The notes under the pieces: generated by a model | What the model saw: the letters and a program-made list of their open reading frames with translations, nothing else | The model's database searches: none | Told to the model about the DNA's origin: nothing | Assembly (NCBI GenBank): GCA_902774115.1 | Contig: CACYHH010000004.1 | Span: forward strand, 310,001 to 374,000 | DNA: 64,000 nt | Source: an uncultured Spirochaetales bacterium | GTDB lineage: Bacteria; UBP6; UBA1177 | Reading direction: 5' to 3' | Position numbers and translations under genes: made by a program | Shown: piece after piece, positions 8,315 through 16,511 of the stretch | Layout: each line of letters begins with the position of its first letter | How positions within the stretch are numbered: position 1 is the first letter of the stretch

Positions 8315-9175
8315 ATGAAAAAATTTCAGTTTACGGCTTTGATTTTCACACTTTTCCTTGCCTTTTTCACGGTTTCATGCGCCGGATCGAAAGGCGAAGC
8401 AGAAAAAACGATAGAATCTTATGTCGAACTTCTCAAAGCAAAAAATTTCGCAAAAGCATGGGAAATGCTTGATCAGGAATCTCAGGAAGTTGTCGGTCAG
8501 AAAAAATTTCTGGAAGATGCTCAGAACATTTCCGGCAACGCGATGTTCCTTAAAAACAAACCGATAAAGGTCAACGAAGCTGGCGACAGAGCGATCATGG
8601 AAACCGAATATACCGGTCAGAAAGTCGCTTTCAACAAACTTCCCGATGCAAAAATCACATACTATGCAAGCAAAAATAGCGGCAAATGGCAGGTAAGACT
8701 TCAGGAGAGAATCGACCAGATCCGCGAAGAGCAGAAAAGAGATTCTATCGAGATTCCTATCGATCCTGAACTCATCGAGACCGCTAAACTTTACAAAGAC
8801 AAAATCGAAGTCAAAAACCTCCGCAACGGCGAAGTCGGCGACGGTCCTACGGCTCAGTACATGATGGATGCAACGGTTAAAAACAACACGGACAAACCGC
8901 TCAGCTATGTCGGCGTTCTCGTAAAATTCATGGACGATGCTGAACAGAAAGTCCTTTTCGAAAAAACTTTCTTCGTAATCTACACCCGCCAGATCGAAGA
9001 GATCTACCCGATCCAGCCCGGTGAAGAAAGAAACATCATCATCCCCGGCTATGATGCTGGCGATATCGACGGCAACTGGACAGGCAAACTTCAGTGGGAA
9101 GTCAACGCAGTCAAAGTCGCGACTCCGGCCGAACTCATCAAAATTGAAGATTTGAAACTTCCGAAAAAGAAATAA
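8315..9175 (+). CDS. Lipoprotein with DUF4878-like N-terminal region
   Basis: This 286-residue lipoprotein has the lipobox FTVSC (Cys about 22). It then has a region typical of DUF4878/NTF2-like lipoproteins: a helix AEKTIESYVELLKAKNFAKAWEML followed by strands. The C-terminal half (about residues 155-275) looks like an all-beta domain similar to FxLYD-type modules: DATVKNNTDKPLSYVGVLVKFMD, then ERNIIIPGYD. It is probably anchored to the inner face of the outer membrane or to the inner membrane. The stop shares one base with the start of the next gene (TAATG), so the two are translationally coupled. Function is not known. Confidence 0.65.
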   Translation: MKKFQFTALIFTLFLAFFTVSCAGSKGEAEKTIESYVELLKAKNFAKAWEMLDQESQEVVGQKKFLEDAQNISGNAMFLKNKPIKVNEAGDRAIMETEYTGQKVAFNKLPDAKITYYASKNSGKWQVRLQERIDQIREEQKRDSIEIPIDPELIETAKLYKDKIEVKNLRNGEVGDGPTAQYMMDATVKNNTDKPLSYVGVLVKFMDDAEQKVLFEKTFFVIYTRQIEEIYPIQPGEERNIIIPGYDAGDIDGNWTGKLQWEVNAVKVATPAELIKIEDLKLPKKK

Positions 9176-9744
9176 TGCAGATCGGCGAATTCGTTTCGAC
9201 TCTCATCACAAAAATAGAGAAATTAGATCACGATTTCAATATGTATTTCACGGCTCAGGAGAAAAAGGCTCCGCTCCAGGCTTTGGAAAACATGAAGCGC
9301 GAGGTGAACCTCCTGATGAAAGGAGCCAGTGATTCCCAGAATTTAGTTGAAAAAAATTTAGCATCGCAGCTTATAAACCGTTTCACAACTTACCGTCAGA
9401 AGTGGGAAAGATGCGTCCGAGACATCGAAGAAGGACGCGCAAAACCGGGCTGCAAATTCTTCGGCTGTGCCGGAAGCAGCGATCTTAACGATCTGAAATC
9501 GGCGGCAAATTCGATCGAAAGGCGTGATGCCGAAGCATTCGCGATGAGTGCGATGATCGATCAGACTGCCAATAAATTCATCGAGTTAAGCAAAAAATAC
9601 TCAAACAAATCATACAGTTTCGATGCTGTTACCGAAATGCTCACAAAGAAAATCGGCGATGTCCGCGAAAAATTCGGCAACAACTTCTCGTTCGATGTCT
9701 ACTACGAAGACGGTAAAGTCAAAATCAAACCGGTAAAAAGGTAA
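9175..9744 (+). CDS. Hypothetical helical protein coupled to the upstream lipoprotein
   Basis: The 189-residue protein has no signal peptide and is predicted to be almost wholly helical up to about residue 165. It has heptad-like spacing (ALENMKREVNLLMKGASDSQNLVEKNL) and a short KPGCKFFGCAG segment with two Cys in the middle. The last 25 residues look like beta strands rich in Lys and Asp. I do not recognise a family. Its start overlaps the stop of the lipoprotein gene by one base, which suggests that equal amounts are needed. It is the last gene of the operon and is followed by a repeat element. Confidence 0.6.
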   Translation: MQIGEFVSTLITKIEKLDHDFNMYFTAQEKKAPLQALENMKREVNLLMKGASDSQNLVEKNLASQLINRFTTYRQKWERCVRDIEEGRAKPGCKFFGCAGSSDLNDLKSAANSIERRDAEAFAMSAMIDQTANKFIELSKKYSNKSYSFDAVTEMLTKKIGDVREKFGNNFSFDVYYEDGKVKIKPVKR

Positions 9745-9762
9745 TTTCATATTATTTCAGCA

Positions 9763-9840
9763 TCATTCTGAGCGCAGCGAAGAATCTTTGAGATATTTCG
9801 CTATTGCTCAATATGACGGAGACGTTTCGGGAGGCGTCTC
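9763..9840. repeat. Intergenic double-hairpin repeat element
   Basis: The element sits between two convergent genes. Bases 9763-9787 (TCATTCTGAGCGCAGCGAAG...) and 9791-9816 are imperfect inverted copies around a 3-base loop. A second hairpin follows at 9819-9840, GAGACG and CGTCTC around 10 bases. Elements with the TCATTCTGAGCG.AGCGAAGAATCT core are widely scattered between genes in many bacteria. It may also stop transcription from both sides. Confidence 0.7.
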
Positions 9841-9846
9841 TACAGG

Positions 9847-10584
9847 TTAATTTTTGCTGTACTTGTCAACATTGAAGAAGCGCTGGACTTTGAAGATTTC
9901 CGAAGCCATCGCGCCGTCGAATGTTCCTGAGAAGAGAACGTGCTTGTCGGCAAGCATGAGAACTTTCTGAGCTGTTCTTTTTATCGAAAGAAGTTCGTGG
10001 GTTACGATGAAATAAGTGGTTCCCAGCTGCTCGTTTAGCTTGATAAAAAGCATATCGAGATCTCGCGCCGTTACGGGATCGAGACCTGCCTGAGGCTCGT
10101 CGAAAAAGATGATGTCGGGATCCAGAACAAGCGCACGGGCAAGTGCTCCCCTCTTTTTCATACCGCCCGAAAGCTCCTGAGGAAACTTGTCGCGGTGTTT
10201 ATAGAGATTCACCATCGCAAGTTTCTCGTCAGCAATGTCTTTTGCAGTTTTTTTGGAAAAATCGGGATAGTGCATCGTTATCGGAAGCATGATGTTTTCT
10301 TCGAGAGTGAGCGAATTGAGGAGCGCCGAGTTTTGATATAAGATACCGATTTTCTTATAAAAATCCGAATTTTCAGGCATGGGGTGAATTATCTCTTCCT
10401 CGTGGAAGAAAATTTTTCCGCTTGTCGGCGGGTTCAGACCGACGATCGCCTTCATCAAAGTCGATTTTCCGCAGCCTGACTCGCCTAAAACGATGAAACG
10501 CTCCCCTTTTTCGATCTGGAAGGTTATGTCTTCGAGAATCGTTCCAACTCCGTATCCGGCTGTAAGATTCTCGGTTCTGAGCAT
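9847..10584 (-). CDS. MlaF-like ABC transporter ATP-binding protein
   Basis: This is a 245-residue ATPase of the phospholipid/toluene-tolerance type (MlaF/Ttg2A). It has the P-loop GESGCGKSTL at about residues 34-43, the Q-loop LYQNSALLNSL (characteristic of Mla ATPases), the signature ELSGGMKKRGALARAL, Walker B IIFFDEPQAGLDP and a switch His in VTHE. I chose the ATG at 10584, which overlaps the pckA stop as TAATG with GGGA just upstream. An in-frame ATG 15 bases earlier has no ribosome site. No MlaE permease, MlaD or MlaB gene is in the window, so its partner must be elsewhere. Transcription continues from pckA. Confidence 0.85.
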   Translation of the reverse strand: MLRTENLTAGYGVGTILEDITFQIEKGERFIVLGESGCGKSTLMKAIVGLNPPTSGKIFFHEEEIIHPMPENSDFYKKIGILYQNSALLNSLTLEENIMLPITMHYPDFSKKTAKDIADEKLAMVNLYKHRDKFPQELSGGMKKRGALARALVLDPDIIFFDEPQAGLDPVTARDLDMLFIKLNEQLGTTYFIVTHELLSIKRTAQKVLMLADKHVLFSGTFDGAMASEIFKVQRFFNVDKYSKN

Positions 10585-12230
10585 TATTTCCCGGGGCATT
10601 GTTTTCTGACCGCGTCAGAAATGCTGGTATTGCTTCCGTAAGCCTTGTCAAACTGTTTCGAGAATTCAGCCGCAAGTTTTTCTGCTCTTGCCTTGAAAGC
10701 CTCTTTGTCGCTCCATGTGTTGATCGGATCAAGGATCGAGCTTTCTACGCCGGGGCAGCTCTTCGGGATCATGACATGGAAAAGTTTGTCTTCGGTATAT
10801 TCCGATTTTTCAAGCTCGCCGCCGATTGCTGCAGAAACAATCGCTCTCGTGATGTTGATATCCATTCTTTTGCCCGTTCCGTAAGCGCCGCCGCTCCAGC
10901 CGGTGTTTACAAGATATACGTTTACGCCGTGACGATCCATTTTTTTGCCGAGTAATTCGCTGTAATCATTGGGATTTCTCGGCATAAACGGTGCACCGAA
11001 GAATCTTGAGAACGTGCTTACAGGCTCAACGATTCCGGTTTCGGTTCCGGCAAGTTTGCTGGTGTAACCCATGAGGAACCAGAGCATAGCCTGCTCTTTT
11101 GTGAGTTTTGCAACCGGCGGAAGAACGCCGTTAGCATCTGCCGTGAGGAAAATGATCGTCGTCGGATGACCGCTGACAGAGGATTCCTTGATGTTGGAGA
11201 GGAATCTCAGCGGATAGCTTGCACGCGAGTTAGCCGTGTATCTTTCGTCGTCGAAATCGATCGTTCCGTCGGGATAGATCATGCAGTTTTCGATCATCGA
11301 GCCGTGTTCCATGTAGTCAGCTTCGTGGAAAACAGCATTGTAAATTTCGGGTTCCTTCTCTTTTTTGAGGTTGATGAGTTTTGCGTAGCAGCCGTTCTCG
11401 AAGTTCGCGATGCCGTTATCGTTCCAGCCGTGCTCGTCGTCACCGATGAGTTTTCTTTCCGGATCGGCAGAAAGTGTCGTTTTGCCCGTGCCGCTGAGTC
11501 CGAGCATGAGTGCGCTTTTGCCGTCAGCGCCTTCGTTAGCGCTGCAGTGAAGCGGAAGAATGCCGTATTCAGGCAGATAGTAGTTCATGACGGTGAACAT
11601 AAGTTTTTTGCAGCTTCCGAGGTATGCCGAGCCGAAAACGATACCCATAGAGTTTTCGTAGTCCATGACGATCGCCATGTCGCTCGACTTGTTCTCGTTT
11701 ATCATTCTGATGCGGTTTCTGTATTTTTTCTCGTCAAGTTTGTCGTAGGGAAGGACAAGAAGCGTGAATTTTTTATCCCAGAGAATGCTTTTTTCAATGC
11801 CTTCGGGAACCGCTCTGAACATATTGTCGGCAAAAAGCGAAGTGAAAGCTCTGTCGGTGACAGTTCTGATCGGAAGAGCATAGCTTGCATCAGCACCGAT
11901 AACTCTGTCGGTTACGAAAAGGGTGTCTTTCTTGGAAAGTCCCGCAATCGCATCTTCAAAAAGCATGTCGAAAGTTTCCTGCGATACGGGAAGATTGTTC
12001 GGAGAAGTCCAGTCAACTGTCTTTTCAGTCTTCGGATTTTTGACGATAAATGTGTCTTTCGGGCTTCTTCCGGTCGATTCTGCCGGAGTCCAGACAGCCA
12101 AAGCACCGTTTTTAGTAACAAAAACTTTCTCTTTGGTTACCGACTTGTGGATAAGCATTTCCCTTGACGGGTTGACAAAAACTTTTTTGTGAGCATTAAG
12201 AAGTTCGTTAAGTCCTGCTTTGAAATTCAT
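10584..12230 (-). CDS. pckA: Phosphoenolpyruvate carboxykinase (ATP)
   Basis: The 548-residue enzyme converts oxaloacetate and ATP to phosphoenolpyruvate, CO2 and ADP, the first committed step of gluconeogenesis; in anaerobes it can run in reverse. Key motifs are visible: GLSGTGKTTLSADPERKLIGDDEHGW (kinase 1a P-loop and the metal-binding Asp pair), the substrate-binding region with SGRSPKDTFIV near the N-terminus, and LVNTGWSGGAYGTGKRM. Length agrees with the family. GGAG precedes the ATG by 7 bases. The MlaF-like ATPase gene is fused to its end by a one-base overlap, an unusual partner. Confidence 0.97.
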   Translation of the reverse strand: MNFKAGLNELLNAHKKVFVNPSREMLIHKSVTKEKVFVTKNGALAVWTPAESTGRSPKDTFIVKNPKTEKTVDWTSPNNLPVSQETFDMLFEDAIAGLSKKDTLFVTDRVIGADASYALPIRTVTDRAFTSLFADNMFRAVPEGIEKSILWDKKFTLLVLPYDKLDEKKYRNRIRMINENKSSDMAIVMDYENSMGIVFGSAYLGSCKKLMFTVMNYYLPEYGILPLHCSANEGADGKSALMLGLSGTGKTTLSADPERKLIGDDEHGWNDNGIANFENGCYAKLINLKKEKEPEIYNAVFHEADYMEHGSMIENCMIYPDGTIDFDDERYTANSRASYPLRFLSNIKESSVSGHPTTIIFLTADANGVLPPVAKLTKEQAMLWFLMGYTSKLAGTETGIVEPVSTFSRFFGAPFMPRNPNDYSELLGKKMDRHGVNVYLVNTGWSGGAYGTGKRMDINITRAIVSAAIGGELEKSEYTEDKLFHVMIPKSCPGVESSILDPINTWSDKEAFKARAEKLAAEFSKQFDKAYGSNTSISDAVRKQCPGK

Positions 12231-12327
12231 TTTAAAACTCCATGAAATTATTGATAAAATATTGGTTCTTAGAAATTTTCTTCATTGAAAGACCGGGATT
12301 TCCTGCCTCAAATATCGGCAAAGCGGA

Positions 12328-13140
12328 CTAATCAAACGTGTTGTTCGTTCCGGTCCAGATCATGTGGAAGTATTCACCCATCTTTTCGCCGATAAAACGC
12401 ATTGCTTCCATATCATCGGCATCGAAACGGCTGCTTCCCTTCTTGTTGATAAGCTCAAGAACACCGAAAGTAATGTTCGTTTCAAGAGATTTTATCGGAA
12501 CGCAGACGATAGAATTGGTCTCGTAACCGATCTTCTGGCTTATATCCTTGAAGAAACGAGGATCTTTCTGAACGTCACCGACAGCAATGTAGCAGCTGTA
12601 TTTTGCAGCAAAACCGACAAGCCCCTGACCTACGCGGACTTTGATGCCGAGAACCGAATCAGCCTTCGGACCGCGGCAGGAAACGAATTCCATATCGGTC
12701 GTACTGAGGTCTGATCTTGCAAACGAACCGCTTTCGCACGGGATATATTTGAGTGCCAGATCAAGGAAGAAATCGATTCCCTTCTGCTGCGGCATTCCCC
12801 AAGCATCCATAACTTCGGTGAAAAGATCAGCAAGAAGTTCATCTTTCGGAGTGATCTTGTCTGCAACCCATCCTGATTTTTTCTCTTCGACAAGCTCTCT
12901 GATGTCGACAGTGTTCGCCGGATCGACTTCCCTGAGATAAAATTTTCTTCTGGAATCGGTATCGGTAACGACTATAAGACCGTTTTCTTTGACGTCACAA
13001 AGAATGTGTTTCATGCAGTCAGCGAGACCTTTACTCGTGAGCGCCTCTTTGAGAGCGTCCATGTAATCAGCACTTTCAGTAATAATAACAACACCTTTTG
13101 AGCTTCCAGCCATTGGAATAAAGACTTCAAATTTAGCCAT
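12328..13140 (-). CDS. GAF-domain protein
   Basis: The 270-residue cytoplasmic protein has an unrecognised N-terminal domain of about 100 residues (beta/alpha, beginning KFEVFIPMAG). A GAF domain follows at about residues 105-260: helix DLFTEVMDAWGMPQQKGIDFFLDLALKYIPCES, then VGQGLVGFAA, SIVCVPIKS and FGVLELINKKG, all typical GAF positions. No output domain (kinase, cyclase or HTH) follows, so it may act by protein contact. AAGGAGA precedes the ATG by 6 bases. It is separated from the sigma factor gene upstream by 76 bases and from pckA by 97 bases; I see nothing clear in the latter gap. Confidence 0.8.
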   Translation of the reverse strand: MAKFEVFIPMAGSSKGVVIITESADYMDALKEALTSKGLADCMKHILCDVKENGLIVVTDTDSRRKFYLREVDPANTVDIRELVEEKKSGWVADKITPKDELLADLFTEVMDAWGMPQQKGIDFFLDLALKYIPCESGSFARSDLSTTDMEFVSCRGPKADSVLGIKVRVGQGLVGFAAKYSCYIAVGDVQKDPRFFKDISQKIGYETNSIVCVPIKSLETNITFGVLELINKKGSSRFDADDMEAMRFIGEKMGEYFHMIWTGTNNTFD

Positions 13141-13216
13141 AATGTTCTCCTTAAGAATGACTCCTACAAAAAAAACAGAGCATTAAATACCAAAAACAGA
13201 AAAATTTCAAATATTA

Positions 13217-13774
13217 TTACTTGAAAAATTCAATGTTTGCCGAAATCACTTTTTCAAGAGCGTTTCTCGCTCTGTGAAGACGTACTTTGAGAAGGTTTTT
13301 GTCGATCCCCAGAAGTTCGGCAGCTTCGGAATGATCCATTTCCTGCAAGTCGATGAGAGTGATAACCTCGCTGTACGAAACCGGAAGTTCAGAAATCAGC
13401 TTGCGCAGCATCTTCGCTCTGTCTTCCCTTATCAGCTCAAGTTCAGCAGAAATCTCGGAAGAAGGCTCAAAACTTTCGATATTTTCAAGAGGGACAAACT
13501 TTTTACTCTCTGAAAGAAAATCAATGTAGCTGTTTTTGGTTATCGTCCAGATCCATGTAGAAAAAGAGGATTCACATTTGAATTTTCCTATGCTCATAAA
13601 CGCTTTCATCAGCGCTTCCTGATAGATCTCCTCCGCCGTACCGCGGTTTCCTCCGCATATAGAAAGTGCAAATGAAAAAAGTTTGCCGCCGGTTTCCTTC
13701 AAAAGTTCGTTGAAAGCCTTGACGTCGCCTGCAACGGCGCGCCGGACAAGCGTTTTTTCATCAGACGGATTCAT
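13217..13774 (-). CDS. ECF-type RNA polymerase sigma factor
   Basis: The 185-residue protein has sigma region 2 (residues about 20-90, with AEEIYQEALMKAF and FSTWIWTITKNSYIDFL) and region 4 (about 120-175, with LPVSYSEVITLIDLQEMDHSEAAELLGIDKNLLKVRLHRAR). Regions 1 and 3 are absent, as in the extracytoplasmic-function group. It directs RNA polymerase to an alternative promoter set. The start overlaps the stop of the adenosine deaminase gene (ATGA) with GGGA just before. No anti-sigma gene with a membrane segment follows. The lipoprotein at the head of the operon is the only envelope-linked partner nearby. Confidence 0.92.
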   Translation of the reverse strand: MNPSDEKTLVRRAVAGDVKAFNELLKETGGKLFSFALSICGGNRGTAEEIYQEALMKAFMSIGKFKCESSFSTWIWTITKNSYIDFLSESKKFVPLENIESFEPSSEISAELELIREDRAKMLRKLISELPVSYSEVITLIDLQEMDHSEAAELLGIDKNLLKVRLHRARNALEKVISANIEFFK

Positions 13775-14901
13775 TTCCCTGTAACGGGTTTAATGTTGAG
13801 ATTTATATTCGCTTCACGCAGGAAGAGCTTGATCGCCTTGCGTTTCACATCGCGCAGATAAGCCTTTTTCAATTCGTATGGCATAAACGAACTTTTAACG
13901 CCGTTTATGATGAGGTCGAGTATATTCTGCGGCGAAAGATCGAAAGTTTTGTACGCAAGCCAGTATTCGTCCGTCATCGTCGTATTCGTAATGAGTCTGT
14001 TGTCGGTATTCAGCGTGACTCTGAGACTGAGATCGAGATAGAATTTCAGCGGATGCCCGGTGATGTTTTTGACTGCGCCGGTCTGGACGTTGCTTGAAGG
14101 GCAGAGTTCAAGCGGAATCCTGTGATCGTTGACATAGTTCAGAAGATCGCCGTCTTCGCGGAGTCTGACACCGTGACCTATTCTGTGGGCACCGCAGTAG
14201 TGAAGCGCCTGGTGGATGCTGTCGGGACCGTACGCCTCGCCTGCATGGATCGTTACGTTGACGTTGTTCGAAAGTATCAGCGAAAATGCGCCGAGATGGT
14301 CTCTCGCAGGATAGTTGTATTCGGCTCCGGCAAGGTCGAATCCTACGACGCCGCGGTGTTTGAATGCGACGGCAAGTTCCGCCATTCTGAGGCTCACTTC
14401 GGGAGAAATGTTACGCATACCGCAGACGATTACGCCGCTCATAACGCCGAAATCGCGCTGACCCGCCTTGAGCCCGTCGATCACAGCTTCGAGAATAACC
14501 GGCAGAGAAAGTCCTTTCTGCGTGTGGAGTATCGGTGAATAGCGGACTTCGAAGTACCCGACATTCTCTTTGGCGCAGTCTTCGGCAAGTTCGTAAGCCG
14601 CGCGGTAAAGGTTTTCCCTTGTCTGAAGGACTTTTAGCGTTATTTCGAAACCTTTCAGATAATCGTTCAGGGATGCGTGCGTTTTACCGGGAGAAATAAG
14701 TTCCCGCAGCTCTTCGACAGAGTCCGCACCGAGATCGATATGATCTTTTTTGGCCATATCCCAGATGGTTTCAAGGCGAAGCGAGCCGTCAAGATGGACG
14801 TGAAGATCGGTTTTCGGCAGTTTTTCAAAAAACTCGCGCGTCAGACCGTGAGCGACAATCGAAGCCACATCGTCAACTCTTTTCAGTTCATGACCTTGCA
14901 C
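13771..14901 (-). CDS. add: Adenosine deaminase
   Basis: The 376-residue enzyme hydrolyses adenosine to inosine and ammonia for purine salvage. The zinc and catalytic residues are all visible: KTDLHVHLDGS (HxH) near residue 30, VTIHAGEAYGP (His and the proton-relay Glu), HRIGHGVRL, LELCPSSNVQTG and TLNTDNRL. The second acidic residue of the usual NTDD is Asn here, as in other bacterial members. The start is a GTG at 14901 with GGAGG 7 bases upstream, inside the end of the lipoprotein gene. Its stop overlaps the sigma factor start. The link between purine salvage and an ECF sigma factor is not a standard arrangement. Confidence 0.93.
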   Translation of the reverse strand: MQGHELKRVDDVASIVAHGLTREFFEKLPKTDLHVHLDGSLRLETIWDMAKKDHIDLGADSVEELRELISPGKTHASLNDYLKGFEITLKVLQTRENLYRAAYELAEDCAKENVGYFEVRYSPILHTQKGLSLPVILEAVIDGLKAGQRDFGVMSGVIVCGMRNISPEVSLRMAELAVAFKHRGVVGFDLAGAEYNYPARDHLGAFSLILSNNVNVTIHAGEAYGPDSIHQALHYCGAHRIGHGVRLREDGDLLNYVNDHRIPLELCPSSNVQTGAVKNITGHPLKFYLDLSLRVTLNTDNRLITNTTMTDEYWLAYKTFDLSPQNILDLIINGVKSSFMPYELKKAYLRDVKRKAIKLFLREANINLNIKPVTGK

Positions 14902-15560
14902 TCTTTCACCTCCATATCGAGCATATTCGCATAGCCGTCGACTCTCAGGTCTTCACCGATACGGATGTTGCTGGTATAAATATTGACTTTTCCTTTCGTG
15001 GAATCAGGCTCCTCGATATAGCAGATCTCCTCGATTTTTCCAGTTTCATCATTGAGTCTGACTTTTGCTTTGTAAAGTTTGTCGTTGTTGATGTAATAAG
15101 TCTCGCTCTTTGAAGAAACCGACGAACCCTCGAGCTGGAGCACAAAATAAACCACTCTGCCGTCGTCGTCCTTATTCGCAGGATTGTCCGCAAAAAAGAT
15201 CTGAAGTACCGGAACCTGATGACCGGAGTTCAGAGTTAACGACTTTTTGATTGCCCAGGAAGAGTCGTTCACCATTATCGAGTTGCCCTCAAGATCGACA
15301 TAGGTCAGATGACCTGAACCGTAGTTTATACTCTCCGCGTTGCCGTCGTTTATAGTTCCGAGAAACGAAAAGCTGACATCCCAGACGGAACCAGCCGCAT
15401 CCTCGTCTGAAACGACATCTTCGTCATCAGATCCGTCAATATGGAATTCGTTGTCTGTCTGGAAATCGTCGACTTCGTACTGCTCGTCGCTGTTCTGAAT
15501 GCACGCAGTAAAAAATACGCTGAACACCAAAGCCGAAAAAATCAAAAAAACTCTTTTCAT
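14883..15560 (-). CDS. Lipoprotein with acidic linker
   Basis: I place the start at 15560, where GGAGG lies 5 bases before the ATG; a longer in-frame start at 15587 has no ribosome site and would spoil the signal peptide. The 225-residue product has the lipobox FFTAC (Cys about 20), then an Asp/Glu linker (DDFQTDNEFHIDGSDDEDVV). An all-beta domain of about 160 residues with two Cys near the C-terminus follows. I do not recognise the domain. It heads the operon lipoprotein-add-sigma and has its own promoter at 15590-15617. Confidence 0.7.
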   Translation of the reverse strand: MKRVFLIFSALVFSVFFTACIQNSDEQYEVDDFQTDNEFHIDGSDDEDVVSDEDAAGSVWDVSFSFLGTINDGNAESINYGSGHLTYVDLEGNSIMVNDSSWAIKKSLTLNSGHQVPVLQIFFADNPANKDDDGRVVYFVLQLEGSSVSSKSETYYINNDKLYKAKVRLNDETGKIEEICYIEEPDSTKGKVNIYTSNIRIGEDLRVDGYANMLDMEVKECKVMN

Positions 15561-15589
15561 ATCCGCCTCCGAAAAAACAAAATCCAAGT

Positions 15590-15617
15590 ATTATAGCGAA
15601 ACGGATTTTTTCCGCAA
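15590..15617 (-). promoter_or_regulatory. Promoter for the lipoprotein-add-sigma operon
   Basis: On the minus strand TTGCGG and TATAAT are separated by 16 bases, 30 bases before the lipoprotein start. It is divergent from the rpsF promoter. Confidence 0.6.
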
Positions 15618-15671
15618 AAAGTTTTTTTATAAGAGCTGGGAGCTGCAACAAGCCGGAAGTGAACAAAAATC

Positions 15672-15699
15672 TTGCTTTTTGAACTTTTTTGACTATATT
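15672..15699 (+). promoter_or_regulatory. Promoter for the rpsF operon
   Basis: TTGCTT and TATATT are separated by 16 bases, followed by CCCTGCGC. It leaves a leader of about 70 bases before rpsF. Confidence 0.55.
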
Positions 15700-15776
15700 C
15701 CCTGCGCTAATTGTTTTTTGAACAGTGGAAGTCTCCTTGTTCAATGTTTTGGACTTTATACCCGTAAGGAGGAATT

Positions 15777-16262
15777 ATGGAAAGAAAACACTACGAGCTT
15801 ACTGCTATCCTTAAGCCCGAAGGCGGCCCGGAAGCAATCAAGCAATTTGCTGAGCGTGTAGACGCCATCGTCAACGATTTCGGCGGCAAAATCGTTTCTC
15901 TTCGTTCTTGGGGCGAAAGAAAACTTGCTTACGAAATCAAAAAGAATCTTAAAGGTCACTATCTGCTTTTCGACATCATCGGAAACGGCAAAATGGTTGA
16001 AGAAGTTGAAAGAAACTTCAACATCTGGGAAGTCGTTCTCAAGTTCATGTCGGTAAGAGTCGACAAAGTCGAAAATCTCGACGAAATGCTCGAATCGGCA
16101 AAGGGAATCGCATCCCTTTTCGAAAAACAGGAAAAGAAATCTTCTCCGGATCAGGCTTATGAAGACGGAAGAAACGGTTTCGAAGATGCAAGAAAATACA
16201 ACGAAGAGCTTCAGAAATCACTGAGCAACGCCGGTGAGGAAGAAGAAGACGTAACACTTTAA
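15777..16262 (+). CDS. rpsF: 30S ribosomal protein S6
   Basis: S6 binds 16S rRNA together with S18 on the platform of the small subunit. The first 100 residues match the family: YELTAILKPEG, then GERKLAYEIKKNLKGHYLLFDI and FMSVRV. At 161 residues it is longer than most S6 proteins; the extra 60 C-terminal residues are charged and low in complexity, ending in a run of acidic residues (EEEEDVTL), as in some lineages. AAGGAGG precedes the ATG by 7 bases. The order rpsF-rpsR-rplI-dnaB is standard except that ssb, often placed second, is located at 31506 instead. Confidence 0.95.
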   Translation: MERKHYELTAILKPEGGPEAIKQFAERVDAIVNDFGGKIVSLRSWGERKLAYEIKKNLKGHYLLFDIIGNGKMVEEVERNFNIWEVVLKFMSVRVDKVENLDEMLESAKGIASLFEKQEKKSSPDQAYEDGRNGFEDARKYNEELQKSLSNAGEEEEDVTL

Positions 16263-16277
16263 TTTAAGGAGAGAACC

Positions 16278-16502
16278 ATGGCTTCATACAAAAAAAGAAA
16301 AGTCTGCCGTTTCTGCCTTCACACTGAAGTAGAGCCGGATTATAAAAATGTAGACCTTCTTCTCAACTACATCACCGAAAGAGGCAAAATAATCCCGAGA
16401 AGAATCAGCGGCGTATGCGCAAAACACCAGAGAGAGCTTTCAAGAGAGATCAAAAGAGCAAGATCGATCGCGCTCCTTCCCTACACCGTAACCGGAAGAT
16501 AG
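16278..16502 (+). CDS. rpsR: 30S ribosomal protein S18
   Basis: The 74-residue protein pairs with S6 in the 30S platform. It shows the family core [27 protein letters not shown] and the basic C-terminus [11 protein letters not shown]. The CRFC pair near the N-terminus with CAKH further on suggests the zinc-binding form of S18. AAGGAGA lies 6 bases before the ATG, and the gap to rpsF is 15 bases. Confidence 0.96.
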   Translation: MASYKKRKVCRFCLHTEVEPDYKNVDLLLNYITERGKIIPRRISGVCAKHQRELSREIKRARSIALLPYTVTGR

Positions 16503-16511
16503 GAGGGTAAA

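Noticed and set aside
13771-14901. Adenosine deaminase with Asn in place of the second catalytic-site Asp (NTDN)
   Set aside because: NTDN is common in bacterial family members and all other catalytic residues are present, so the enzyme is probably active.
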